From an uncultured Prevotellaceae bacterium (GTDB lineage Bacteria > Bacteroidota > Bacteroidia > Bacteroidales > Bacteroidaceae), in the NCBI GenBank assembly GCA_900315105.1, contig OMXX01000014.1:1-64000 (forward strand): a stretch of DNA of 64,000 nt. Reading direction: 5' to 3'. The notes under the pieces are model-generated. The model was not told the DNA's origin. It worked only from the letters and a program-made list of their open reading frames with translations, and made no database searches. Below, one piece after another: positions 28,301-38,400 of the stretch (position 1 is its first letter; every line of letters starts with the position of its first letter). The position numbers and the translations under genes were made by a program.

Positions 28301-31300
28301 TCATTCTCAGATGCGATAGTCAGTATCGTGGCATCTCCCGTATATTCAAATCTTACAAAGTTAGCCTCCTTGTTCTCATGATAGCAATTGCCTGCCTCGC
28401 TTGGGTACAAGTCCCATTTCTGTCCATTCTCCGCAGATATTGTCACCTTGCCTTTACCGTATTGGCAGTTTCCAATAGTAATGGTTACAGGTCCCTCTAC
28501 TGGAACTCGTGCGTGAAATCCAACGTAGCCGTGACTTGCATCATGATATGCTGTACTGATATCGATGGAAGAAGACATGTCACCTACAGGTACAAGATGC
28601 GTATCACCTCTGTCGTCGATGATAACACCGGTCTCGAACTTATTATTCTGTCCATAGTTTCCAAGCAAGGTACTACCATTTGAGAAATCCCATGAGAAGC
28701 CGGCAAAGGTGCTACGGCAGAATTTCTCTTCCATATCAATAACCACACCGTCCTTCACGCTTATAGCCTTTACCCAGCAGTCCTTTACAGGCACTACGGA
28801 ATAGGCTCCTGTGAATCTCTCCTTATAGTTGGTAGTAGTAGGTGTAGAGCCGTCAAGGGTGTAATATACAGTAGCTCCCACCACGTTGTTCTTTATCGTT
28901 GCCTTGTCCTTCGTCTCAGCAAATGCAACAGCTACGGCACCTTCGTTGACTACCCTCACAGTATGCACATAGCTTTCGCCGTCAGTAACAAAACGGAGCG
29001 TTGTAGCAGGACCTACATAGTTGACAACCGCCATTCCACCAGCATAATCAGACCTGGCGTCGAATGTGTTTGGAGAGATAGTACCGCCATTATCCGAAGT
29101 GATGGTGAACCTCGGCGAACCACTTCCAAACGTGCATCGGCTTACGTAAATCGTGGCATTACCAGCCACCTCAACGCTAAAGCCGCTATCAGCATTGAAC
29201 TTCCAGCCATGCTGATTGTCGTGATACTCACTATTATCCCCTATCCTGTCGATCAGCTCATGATCGTCGAAGTCGAAGTCCTGATCGCGGAAATCATAGT
29301 AGAACTCTGAACCGAGAGATGCTATCTCCTTGTCGGTCACCAAGTTTCCGATGAGACCGTCAGTTCCAATAGCTGCTACAGAATATCTGTCCTCTGTTCC
29401 AAAGCTATTATAGCCTGCTACCGACTTGGCAGTAAACGGAGAGCTTGTATCGTAAGAAAGGACATCAGAACCCACTATGGCTATGATATTGTTACCATCG
29501 AACACGGCGTATGCGCTTGCTCCATCCACAGACGTCCAAGTAATGATTTCGTTCTGAACGGAGATACCAGCAGGAGCCGGCAAGTAGGAAACAGGAGAAG
29601 CAACTATATTCGCCGGACTGTTATCCACATCCACGCTCACCACATGACCGCCACCCGTCATGGCTGTCCATTTCTCTCCACGCGGAGCTATATTCTTCGT
29701 TGTCTTGTAGTATGAAACCTTGGCTTTGTCATCCCAAGCCCTACCGAGATAATACTTTCCTGCCATATCAGCACCCTCTGCATTATCTATGATACACTCG
29801 TTGAAAATATATCCGTTATATGTACCCGGAGTATTGTATCTTCTCGCTGCTGTGATATAAGCCACAGTAGAAGACTCTATCAGCAGGGCACACTTCTCGA
29901 ACCATACGTTACCGCTACCGCAGATGAAGTCCACGGTACCATGTATCTCACATCCCTCAAAATAGGAACTGGCATTATTATCAGAATAATAGGTATCCTG
30001 ACGGCCAAGCAGACGGATGTTCTTATATACATTATTCGAGCCTTCGTCATAAAGGGCAGTACCGCGCTCAGCATCCGTAGCGGAATTGTATTCCACGATA
30101 CTGTGAAGGGTGAGATTCTGCATTATGACATTTGAACCGGTCTTTAAAGTTGCCGAAGACCAGATGCCTTCTGTCGCAGGATGATTCTGAATGATAACGC
30201 CATCACGGCTCTGACCTACGATTGTCGTATAATCCCTAACCTGGGTGTTAATGCCGGTACCAAGTTCATAGGTTCCGTTCTTGACAAATATCGTCCTTCT
30301 GTCAGATGAAGTGCCACCCGTAGCAAGAGCCGCCTTGAGTTCATCAACATTTGACACGACGACATCATAAAGACCTGACGGAACAGGGATTCCCTCATCC
30401 CCAATAGGAGCATCGATTTCCTCTACCTTGATATAAGGAATATAGATCTGGTTCTGCTTGCATTTCAGAGTCAGGCGTGTAGCTCCACCTGTATAGTTAT
30501 ATGAAACAACAGGTTCGCCTGTACTGCTTGTGAATTTCGCATTATTGTCATTAAGTGAAATTGTTGTGAGTTCCGTATTTTTAGAATCAGTAATAACAAT
30601 ATCACTATTATAGTCTGTCATACCCAAAGTTATTTTAACCGGTCCATAAACATCAAAGGACATTGACTGTCCTGTGTTAGCAAACCACAGACCATAAGTC
30701 GAATCCTTGTAATAAGTATTAAATGAAATATGCGGATTTGTAGAAGTCTCTACAGGATTGCCATTTTCATCAATAGAGATACCAAAAACGCTTGCACTTC
30801 CAGTTGTGCTCTTGTCTTTGACAATATCATAAGCATTACCTGTGCCTGTGAAGTCAAGTTCAAATGAAGATATCTTTTCCGGGATTACAGGAGCAGGTTC
30901 TTCTTGAACCACCTGAATCTTCTTCATATAGCCACTTCCGGTAACAGTAAGCACAACCTCACCTGCACTAACCTCGGCTGCTGTTGGGGAATATGTCTTT
31001 GTCTGAACGTTTATACCAGCTTCACCGCCAAGAGTGTAAGTTGCATTATACTGACCGCCATCTCCTTGATAATTGGTTATGGTAATCACATCATTTTCAG
31101 AAACAACAGGAATCCTTATTTCCGTAGTTGCGTTGACCTGAACATCGCCATTTGACGGACGGGGCTTGAACTCACCACTACCACTATAAGACATGGCAAG
31201 ACTAATACCTGCCTGATCTGACGGATAGCTTGTCTGATTATTACCTGCTACGGAGCAATCGGAAGTAGAATTCGTGAAGTCCCAGATAGCAGTAATAGGG

Positions 31301-31902
31301 TATGAAGGGGTTACAGGAGTAGGATCTTCAATTTCAACTACAGAGATATATGGGAAATACACACTTGTGGCATTTGACGATGCATATATCTCAAGGACAC
31401 AGTCAGATGAAACTATAACTACATCCGTGGCGACATTCGCCGCATCAACTGCATATTTACCACCTACGCTATTTATCGTTTTCAACACATTTGTTCCGTC
31501 TGAAATAGCTATGTCACCTCCATAGTCGCTCATGCCAAGACCTATTTCATACTTACCTGCCTTTACTGGAACTTTTATCTTGGCATTATAATAAAGACCA
31601 TAGGTGTTGCTATGATAATAACCCTCAAAATAAGCTATATAGCTTTCTGGCTCTGATGATGACAAAGTTGGTATGCCTTCATCTGTTGAGGCCGTAACAT
31701 AATAACTGCTTGCTGCACCACCTGAATTGATATTCTCTGCAGCCCATGGTTTGATGAAGCTAATGGAGAAGTTCTCAAACGCCCATGCACTTCCACTTCC
31801 TCCCATCAAGAGGATGAAAGCAAGGATAACTTTTCCGAGAAATCTTGTGAAGATACTCTGACTAGAATTACAAGTATATATGTTTTTTATGATGTAGGTC
31901 AT
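22327..31902 (-). CDS. Giant secreted protein with two pectin methylesterase (CE8) domains
   Basis: 3,191 residues with an N-terminal signal peptide ending SGSAWA (about 41). A first CE8 beta-helix at about 510-770 has GRQDTYYSD, GTVDFICGSGN and YLGRAW, giving the two Asp and the Arg of the pectinesterase active site. A second at about 2520-2830 has YQDTYYTS, GVVDWISGGGN and LARPW; the catalytic Asp and Arg remain though flanking residues differ. Between them are carbohydrate-binding-like beta segments and three InlB-like modules (about 1220, 1670 and 2070) with patterns such as NTTLYREGWAVTGWED. The C-terminus, IYDLSGRRVVTPHSGQVYII then NGSKAVRK, resembles that of other exported proteins here. 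It likely demethylates pectin at the cell surface, helping lyases. A single-copy transcription unit, with a promoter at 32017-32049. Confidence 0.88.
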   Translation of the reverse strand: MTYIIKNIYTCNSSQSIFTRFLGKVILAFILLMGGSGSAWAFENFSISFIKPWAAENINSGGAASSYYVTASTDEGIPTLSSSEPESYIAYFEGYYHSNTYGLYYNAKIKVPVKAGKYEIGLGMSDYGGDIAISDGTNVLKTINSVGGKYAVDAANVATDVVIVSSDCVLEIYASSNATSVYFPYISVVEIEDPTPVTPSYPITAIWDFTNSTSDCSVAGNNQTSYPSDQAGISLAMSYSGSGEFKPRPSNGDVQVNATTEIRIPVVSENDVITITNYQGDGGQYNATYTLGGEAGINVQTKTYSPTAAEVSAGEVVLTVTGSGYMKKIQVVQEEPAPVIPEKISSFELDFTGTGNAYDIVKDKSTTGSASVFGISIDENGNPVETSTNPHISFNTYYKDSTYGLWFANTGQSMSFDVYGPVKITLGMTDYNSDIVITDSKNTELTTISLNDNNAKFTSSTGEPVVSYNYTGGATRLTLKCKQNQIYIPYIKVEEIDAPIGDEGIPVPSGLYDVVVSNVDELKAALATGGTSSDRRTIFVKNGTYELGTGINTQVRDYTTIVGQSRDGVIIQNHPATEGIWSSATLKTGSNVIMQNLTLHSIVEYNSATDAERGTALYDEGSNNVYKNIRLLGRQDTYYSDNNASSYFEGCEIHGTVDFICGSGNVWFEKCALLIESSTVAYITAARRYNTPGTYNGYIFNECIIDNAEGADMAGKYYLGRAWDDKAKVSYYKTTKNIAPRGEKWTAMTGGGHVVSVDVDNSPANIVASPVSYLPAPAGISVQNEIITWTSVDGASAYAVFDGNNIIAIVGSDVLSYDTSSPFTAKSVAGYNSFGTEDRYSVAAIGTDGLIGNLVTDKEIASLGSEFYYDFRDQDFDFDDHELIDRIGDNSEYHDNQHGWKFNADSGFSVEVAGNATIYVSRCTFGSGSPRFTITSDNGGTISPNTFDARSDYAGGMAVVNYVGPATTLRFVTDGESYVHTVRVVNEGAVAVAFAETKDKATIKNNVVGATVYYTLDGSTPTTTNYKERFTGAYSVVPVKDCWVKAISVKDGVVIDMEEKFCRSTFAGFSWDFSNGSTLLGNYGQNNKFETGVIIDDRGDTHLVPVGDMSSSIDISTAYHDASHGYVGFHARVPVEGPVTITIGNCQYGKGKVTISAENGQKWDLYPSEAGNCYHENKEANFVRFEYTGDATILTIASENDKTVYLPYISVRDASASKVKFVNRYPKTLLGTAPNEVEVNEAHQAFIPYNTTLYREGWAVTGWEDSETGTKYDLGRNYTFYQNTTLYPVLTKSTKAITDTDHELTVTWPFDKLDGAPTIKLHDYTSDPFTMTYVKGVNVEGAMVDVPLVIDATSSKAVNTDERINELSGNGAQFNDNTVLTIPAVYGMTVTLNASDKNDDLYHTSTSFTGDNHAVVKLREEDATVLSNQGTVTNNGKTITFTYEGESPTLDIIVEKAGSGAPWGFFKDLSVTYPVLPNVVTTNVITNADAETYPNENPENAGEVTVTLTSEGASHVNTGTRFREGDVVTLEATPGYGYTFAGFRKRVDGGDPVTISGNEFTVPEEGGITTIEVLFTRKDLIKVTATSDDVTKGDVSISPKYSNLYNELENGVVAYFEAGTEVSVSAEAEREYVIDKWVDGETETTGKNIYRFTLTSEKNIVAHFKPGAMGTVVFNIEDSGVHNVPDPNTFNNAVSIAPETLTGVRSFYIPNNYTFFKNQYTLMYWTDGSRRYELGKYYSFDYEGQEIVLTPVFEHNIADKENRVRGDELYWDFLTMNNVQKIHWDTPNLNFFWTSKVDVEVIEDGVRRDHTRDVALWIHTNVSGFMRNDDLPDWAAFGPGTTIDLPSCAGATIKIYSYSEITSTTIDDHIPVLDELETRKIREDGEHGYVYTYVTSNPNPRVTIAIGDDFSYYKWIRCYSLPAALMELHMDVDNSVRGEIVEIKGSGEYEAKELADGGFAFQQGNRVHATFKRKFGYEFDKIVDATRFTEAGEPIPLLQVERTDGVITGVRMVGTEGTEMENAVKQPDGSWKGSAFTFTELPVAEDELDTYELQFEITQHCTIEVCFLPRPTHYITFSTGEFASGVAPEPIWVETGDKFTIPYNKTLYYDVHTLKAWRDENNNMYSLGEEYRAPDTDLRLYPVFVENIFSVLDVTEDTKVTWNLTKNGGAPTISYERSSGILVTQLWKGDDFIDMKIDLNASEVYKDGALWVVNGNVVAGKFDNTSYDDRCQINEHSTITFPAIKDCVIELEALSPIPTSVKISGSEHAEAAKISHTYVLGWTQHSVEFEDDGNNGNVYNTWCTALSITYKPITANMPELASVTYGSTTLTAAQLASLKQNFEIDVLFNVGENDEFPNVTATAENGTISVAQANIDNHTAIVYLVSYGGITIDSYYLNFIPVIETSPMLVGSPSIYVNSTGYNSEVIPLDQPIDGTISLSFSRTMKAVESSTGIRLYNEGVAQGDALTALQGSTLVLRYWDLEVNKVYTLTIPGNTLQDVYGGKYDSDISVTFRTASEIVPVEHRKFNWIVGVDGTLSEGINAANNASGLGRFYIFVPDGEYELEGNETIVPTSADDASTLYDGDGRRRDDLIGTTLDNNKTRISRANVSLIGQSEMGTKIYNRPVIEGIGYTATLHLPASATDFYAQDLTLENRFNYHKAMSASQNNAARAVVLQGHGSRAILKNVSMWSYQDTYYTSNSETDPHFCAYLEDCSIAGVVDWISGGGNVWFEKCNIIHRDRAGNNIAAPHTNRDQRWGFVFNDCLITTESDPESMQEMGEKDWTLARPWGVAPNQSPACTFLNTTVTVLPRDAGWGAMYGGMVLRFHEYKTKDADGNLVSLGRRSLAACAPAAGSDDYLLTNAEASEYEVEEVLEFDPSLYTTQREAVTNISIEGGVLKWKASADGMDLCYFIFKKDSDGKWKYFANVADTNLDFNLYGEDMREGFYMIRAANQRGGLGAYSEEIEYKEAEMFELTISEIGQTPGKGWSTICLPNNARVPEGDIKVYAAVSIDENIVTLKRVDYITANIGYVVYGAVDTYIFYGSTHKATDTEGYNYSHDSYLSGNPSDMRVSAATTNCYTLAYKPAISGIGFYRYSGTWLNPHKAYLDVEDFKRFNSSTADEDDTLSKSFAKGIRFVFAPEENTTDIPLLDLNAIVNYKTDAIYDLSGRRVVTPHSGQVYIINGSKAVRK

Positions 31903-32016
31903 ATCTATGTGGTTTTAGATGGTTCTTCAGGAAATACGTGGTTTTAGTCGTGGAACTACCACTTCTGGAAACTATAGTGTACGAACACAGTAAATTAGAT
32001 ACTATCTATTAAATTG

Positions 32017-32049
32017 CAAAGATAATATTTTTTTTCTTTTTTACGCAAT
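32017..32049 (-). promoter_or_regulatory. Promoter of the giant pectinesterase gene
   Basis: On the minus strand ATTG, a 21-base spacer and TATCTTTG: perfect -7 element, -33 element with one mismatch, giving a leader of about 110 bases. Confidence 0.6.
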
Positions 32050-32243
32050 TTTTGCAAACTTTTTTCATCATGGGCGCAAATTTTAACAAATAAGGCAGCT
32101 ATACTATGTATAGAGAGCGCATTTTCCATAGTTTTTGATATAAAGACGAAACAAGTGACAAATATCACTTTTTATCATAAAACCTTTTAAAACATGATTA
32201 TGCAGAGGTAAAAAAGGCAAGATAAAGATTTTCTTCGATAGGT

Positions 32244-32337
32244 ATTCGATACTCCTTCGTTCTTCCTTCGCTCTTCCTCCGCTCTTCCTCCGTACCAAAG
32301 TCGGTGCAAAGTCGGTGCAAAGTCGGTGAGAGAGCGG
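32244..32337 (+). repeat. Short-word repeat tract (CTTCCTCCG and GCAAAGTCGGT types)
   Basis: Five imperfect CTTCNTYCG words, then three copies of a word near CAAAGTCGGTG, then a short match back to the first half (GAGAGAGCGGAG). It fills much of the 31903-32456 gap, which has no supportable gene. Confidence 0.6.
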
Positions 32338-32456
32338 AGTATAAGCCTTGGCACAGCGATAGCATTACGGGAGATCTACGGAATATGGTCTAACGATTGC
32401 ATATTCGAGTAATCTCACGATGGTCGGGCTTAAAGCCTTCATTGGCCGAAGAGGCT

Positions 32457-35400
32457 CTACTTGACGTAGAGCTTCTTCTTACCAACGATATAAATGCCGT
32501 TAGCAAAGCCAGAGTAGGTATTAGTGCCAGGAACGACATTGAAAATACGAACAAGCTGACCTGTGGCAGTATAGAGACTCAGAGAAAGGGCAGCCGGACT
32601 CTCTACGTAAATCTTGCGATTCTTTGCATAGATACGCAAACCGTCATTCTCCTCCTCATCATTCTGTGGGAGTTCTTCAATACCAGTATCCTCATAGATA
32701 AGGATGCTCTCAGGCTTAGCAAATGCCTTGCCCGGAGAAGACGAACCTGTGATGGTCATATAGGTACGGAATGGAAGTATATCCCTTTCGTAACCGCTAA
32801 AGGATGTTCCGCTATCGTCTATGCCATAGGTATCATCATCATTCTGGGCAGAGAAGGCTCCACGATGAGTTACGACTCCTGCCGTAGTAGAAACTGCGCT
32901 ATCGTCAGTTACGCCAATAAGATTTGCATTCTCGATATTGAGATTACTTACCTTTGGATTATTACCATACCAAGAGAATGTGACATTCTGAGGCTTAGTA
33001 GCAACCTCTCGGAAAGAGAATCCATGAGCATCGGTATCAGCATCCCAAACACCATGTTCACCAAGACTGAGAGACTGGTTGAAATCGCCTGAAAGGTCAA
33101 ACTCCTTGAAGGTTGCACCAGGGAAGCTTACGATGTAAGGAACATAAGCCTGCTGGAAGTAGTAACCGCTGAAGTCACGAGCTGCCCTATAGATACTGAA
33201 GTTATTATCCTCATAGATGTCACCATAGACGTCGGCAAAATGAGAGTTGAAGTAACGATAGTCGCCTGTGAGAGTTCCACCTGTGAACAAATCTGCTCCT
33301 GGGCGGGTGAACGTAGCCTTGATAGGCTGTGCATCCGCAGCAGGTGTAGAAGCGGTAAGACCACGCAGCCAGTATTCATGACCAACATTTGTGGTATTAG
33401 CCTCAGTAGCATTAGCCGCATTGGCATCAGTCTCACCATAGAAATGAGAAATCTCGCCATTGAAGCTTGCCTCTACCCTATTCACAGAGAATGGTAATGA
33501 TATGCCTTCCCAAGCATCGTTCTTGTTTGCTGCATAGTAACGAGGTACGCGGGTGTACCAAGCACGATTTGAAACAACAAACGCGATAGGACAGTTGAAG
33601 TCATTATTGAAGCAATCACCACCCTCGCTGTTCTTGTTATCAACAGTACGCTCAACAAGATGCAGGAACTCGGTTGTAGGAGTTACCGCCTGATTAATGA
33701 CATGAGCCCTGATGTTTGACTCAGGCGTAGCCGGAGTCTCGCCATAAGTATCAGAATATTTGAATGTAGCGAGAACGCCATTAAGGTCACTTGCAGAACG
33801 AGCATAGAGCAAGAGATTTCGGGTTACACCTTCATCAAGACTTATATTATTCATGCCATAGTCAGAAACAGGATAATAGAAGTCCATGCCTGTGCCTGAA
33901 GGTCGTGATATATTACCACCAATATTCGTAGCATCGGTATAATTCAAGCCGTTATAGCCATAGAAATCGATGGCAGTAATACCGTTATCATGAACATAGG
34001 CATCAGAATTATAGTAGAAGCCGTTATTATTCTTGCTACCATAATATCCACCTGCACGATATACTCGGTTCTTCATATCCTCATAGAGCCTGAAGGCATT
34101 ACTTTCCTCATCCTTTGCGATAGCAGCCGGAACAGTAAGGTTGGCAATACCCTCCACACAATTCTTAGTATCTGCATTTAGGATTTGTCCGAAGAAGAAA
34201 TAGTCATTCTTTGGCTTACCGCCTTCTATGAGATTCTCATTCATGAGAGGCCTGTAAGTCACGTTTCCTTCCTCATCCACTACAGCACGGCTCTCATCAA
34301 TAGGGTGAGACGTGTCGTGTGTAGTTGCAGCATATCCATAGTTCGGGATAAATGAGTTACGGATAAACTCAGAGCCTTCATAGTGGTTATCGAATGAATA
34401 GCCAGAATAGAGGTAGTCTCCGTTCTCGTAGTATTTCTCCACATAGTCCTGAGTATTCTCAAGACTTCCCGTACCATCCACATAACGCTTATGCAGATAA
34501 TATTGGTTGAGGTCGTATGCCACCTTGCCATATCGCCAGTCTTCCTTCGCATATCCGGTGAATGCTGTACCGTCAATACGATATACGGTATTATGGCCAT
34601 ATTCATAGCAGCAATGCAGACTCGGGTTATTTGCAGAAGAACTTGCAGAAACAATCCTTCCACTTACAAGACCGAGGTTATGGATATTAGCACTTGCATC
34701 AATAGCCTTGAGCAGACTTGCGTTGTTTGCAATTCCCGTAATGGCATGTCCGTCACCATGGAATGTGCCCTTGAAGTTATCAGGAGCCACATAGTCAGAA
34801 CCTACCGTTACGTTATCCTGCATAACGAACTGCATATTCGCACCAAAGTCATTCTTTGTGCCAACCTCAGAAAATTCATCCTTCTTCTCATTAATGAATG
34901 TAGCGAACCTCAGAAGGTCGGTTTCATCCTCAATGTAGATGCGAGGCTCAGGAATCTCAGAGTTGGCAGCACGCTGAGCAGCGAGGTCAATATGCAGGTC
35001 AAGTGCATCTTCACCCTCGTATATACCACCTCCAGAACGGCGAGGTTCCATACGATGATAGTTGTGGATTTCAAGTTTGCTGTCATCATCCATCGGAACT
35101 AAGAAGAGCTCATTAAGACCGAGGACCTTGAAGCAATACTGCACTCCATAGCCATCCATGAAGTAGTATGCAGGAATACGGATACAAGGATTCGTGGTGT
35201 TACTCTCATCATAGATAACGTCGGCAAGCATCTCCGAAGTGGCATTGTCGTCACCCTTTTCTTTCAGGTAAGGATAACCCACCTCGTAGGTGTAGAATAT
35301 CTCCTTGTCGTTACTATCCTTCTTGAATCTCCATTCACCATTCTCATCCTTTACACGAGGACCGATGCGATATACGGTAGCACATTGTGGCATACTATGG

Positions 35401-38400
35401 TCTGCTCCAATCTGTATGCTACCCTTGTTAATCTCGATCATCTCTCCTGGCAAAGCACAGTTCACTACCTTCACGGTACCTGTAACGTCAGGTCCCTGAA
35501 CATAGTTTATTGTGAGATAGATGGTGTAGGTGTATTTCACTTCTGAAACGTCAGTCTCAAGGTCGATAGTCACCTTACAAGGCTCTGACATGTGCTCCTG
35601 ATAGTATTGAGCGCCAGAGTTGTTTGCCTTGTCTATGAGCTGAAGTACGATGTTGGCTCCATCAATCTCAGTAGTACCCACGAATGTACCGACCTCACTT
35701 CCTGTAGAAGAAGTAAACGGCACGTTCACGTAGTATGCGCCCTTATCCGTTTCAGGTGTAACGCCGCTATAGTCATACAGGCCGTCATAGGTAGTAGCCG
35801 ATGTAGCGCCTATTACAAGCTGATATTTCTGATATGCATCAGAGTTCGGATCAATATTGCGCATCTCTATATCTCCCTCATAGTTCTCGGTATGAGCACT
35901 TCTCCATGTAACATTCTTGAGCTTCACGGCAGATCCCAGAGGAGTACCCACAAGATTCATGAGGGCATCATGGTTATCTGAGTTGAACTTCAGGTAAGGC
36001 TCACTTGAACTGTTATACGTATAACCCGTGATAGTGGTGTTATAGTAGTAATGAGTACCTGTGACATACCAATAGTGGATATCGTCCTTTACTGCAAGAC
36101 TCTTCTGAGCGTCATATCCGTGGCTGAAACAGTCGTCAACGATGTATCTGCCCCTGGAAGCATCATGAGGGAATACGAAGTTACCAGAAGTCTGGAGGAA
36201 GTCCTCAGCACCTTCCACCTCTGGTGCATCAGTAGAGATAGCCTTCTTGCGAGGCGCATGCTGCTTGGCACCAGCAGCCTTGCGGCTATGTATATTCTTG
36301 GCATACACATAACCACCACCCTCATCATCACGCACATTGACGAGCGCAATCTCTACAACCCCGACTACAGGACCATAGACGATCTCCTCCGCACTTGCCA
36401 CAGTCTTTATGTTCTGCACCTTCAAGGCATATCCAGAGGCGATACCAATCATATTGGCAGCAGTACCGTCATTACGCTTGATGAACTCATCAGATACATC
36501 CTTATAGTTGTCGATATAGTATTGCTTCTTTCCTATATATGAAGGTGTACCGTCATCCTTTGAACCATCTGCCTTGCGATAGTCATCGGCAAATGCCACG
36601 TTAGAATAGATAGCACCGCAATAGTGGATGTTGTTTGAGAGTCCAAGATAGTTGCGTGAACGCTTCGCGGTAGTAGCAGCGAGGATGTTTCCTGACGTGC
36701 TGGAAACAATATTACCATCAGTTCCTCTCACGTTCAGAGACACCATCTGGATCTCACCCACACGTGCTATAGAATAAGGTGTTGCGGAAATCTCACTAAT
36801 GTTATAGTCACGAGCACCAAGCAGCGTCACAGCACAATCCGTAAGACGGAGCATATCCATACGCTGGAAGGAGTTCACAATACGAGCATTGTCAGGTGTC
36901 TTGCCAGCAAAGCCGTAACCATAAAGCTCTCCGCTACGGAAACCCTCAGCGAATGAAAGGTGTCCGTCACCGTACATACCACCATCACCGTTGTATTCAT
37001 ATATCACAATCTTACCATCCCTTGTCAAAGCATCAGGCAGGTCGGAGGTAGAAGTAACGTTATATCCTTCGGTGTATATATACTTGTAGTGACCGTCTGC
37101 GGTCTGGTAGTAATATCCGAAGATATCGTCGGTAGGAGCGATGTCCGTTCTCTCGTTCATAGTCTGAGAAGAAACGGATATGTGGTCGGTAGTGAAGCTT
37201 GTTTCAGATGTTGGAGCATCCCATACCAATACGGTGGTGTTGCCGCCGAATCCTATTGTGCCTACGCTCTCATCCTTCCATTCTCCACTATCTTCCTCGC
37301 CAAGGCTCTCCACACCATCGAACTTCTTCACGGTATAGGTACCTGCTGCGACAGAAGAACCGGAAGCGAGGGCATAACCTCCACCATATACAGCCTCATC
37401 GATTTTTATGTCGATGCTGTTCCAGTTCACGCCGCTGGATGTGGTTACTATATTAGAGAAGTTACCATGCTCACCCATCGTTGCCTGAGTATGTCCGGCA
37501 TCGTATGAGTGTATGGCATCAAATACTTCCTCGGATATGATATCACCCTCAAGCAGGTTGATTGTCTTCTTCACCATCTCAGAGCCGTCCTCGTTCTTCA
37601 CCTCAGCATTCCATTTGTCGGTACGCTGCAAGTGATAGGTTCCGCTCTTCTGCACGGTGTAATACTTAGGATATCCAACGAGTACATGTGTGCTACCCCA
37701 CATTATGCCTGAGTAAGAGCCTCCACATACGGAAGATGCCACATGACCGTTATATATGCGGACATAGGAATTACCTACCACGTTACCCTGCTGACCACCA
37801 CCGTAGATATAGTTGGTCGTAGCACCATGAGCCTCAGTATCGTAGCGTGTTGCCGTAGCAAAGCGGTTCTTAGCCACATCCTTTCCGAAGTCAACGTGAG
37901 TGTTTCCACGCACGTATGCCAAGCTACCATATCCCGCACCATAGATGCTGCACACGGCAAGGTTCTTCTCCTTTGTCTCGGCAAGCTCTGCAGGGGTGAT
38001 ATTGGCAAGCATGTCAGACTTCATGTCGATATGCACGTCACCCACGATTGTGCCTGAAGTATAGCATCCGCCATACACATTGGCACCTTCCATGACTCCG
38101 TTCTCACCGACATAAGGCAAGAACTGACACTCAACATTAAGCTTGATAGCATCCTTACCACGTGCACCGAGCAGGTATCCGCCCTTATGCAGAATTCCAG
38201 AGTAAGGCATTCTGTAGTTCGCCATATTACAGCCACCAACTATCTTATCGGTAATGACAAGGCTTGACGGGAAAGTATATGTTACCATATTACCATTCTC
38301 GTCAGGCTCCACATTCATGTTACCACGGTTACCTCCACAGTAAAAAGAACCGATGGTTACGTTCTGCATATCATCTGCCCAATAGACGATAGGCTGCACA

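Noticed and set aside
32244..32337. Possible CRISPR array or tandem repeat gene
   Set aside because: Short degenerate words in a non-coding gap, no spacers.
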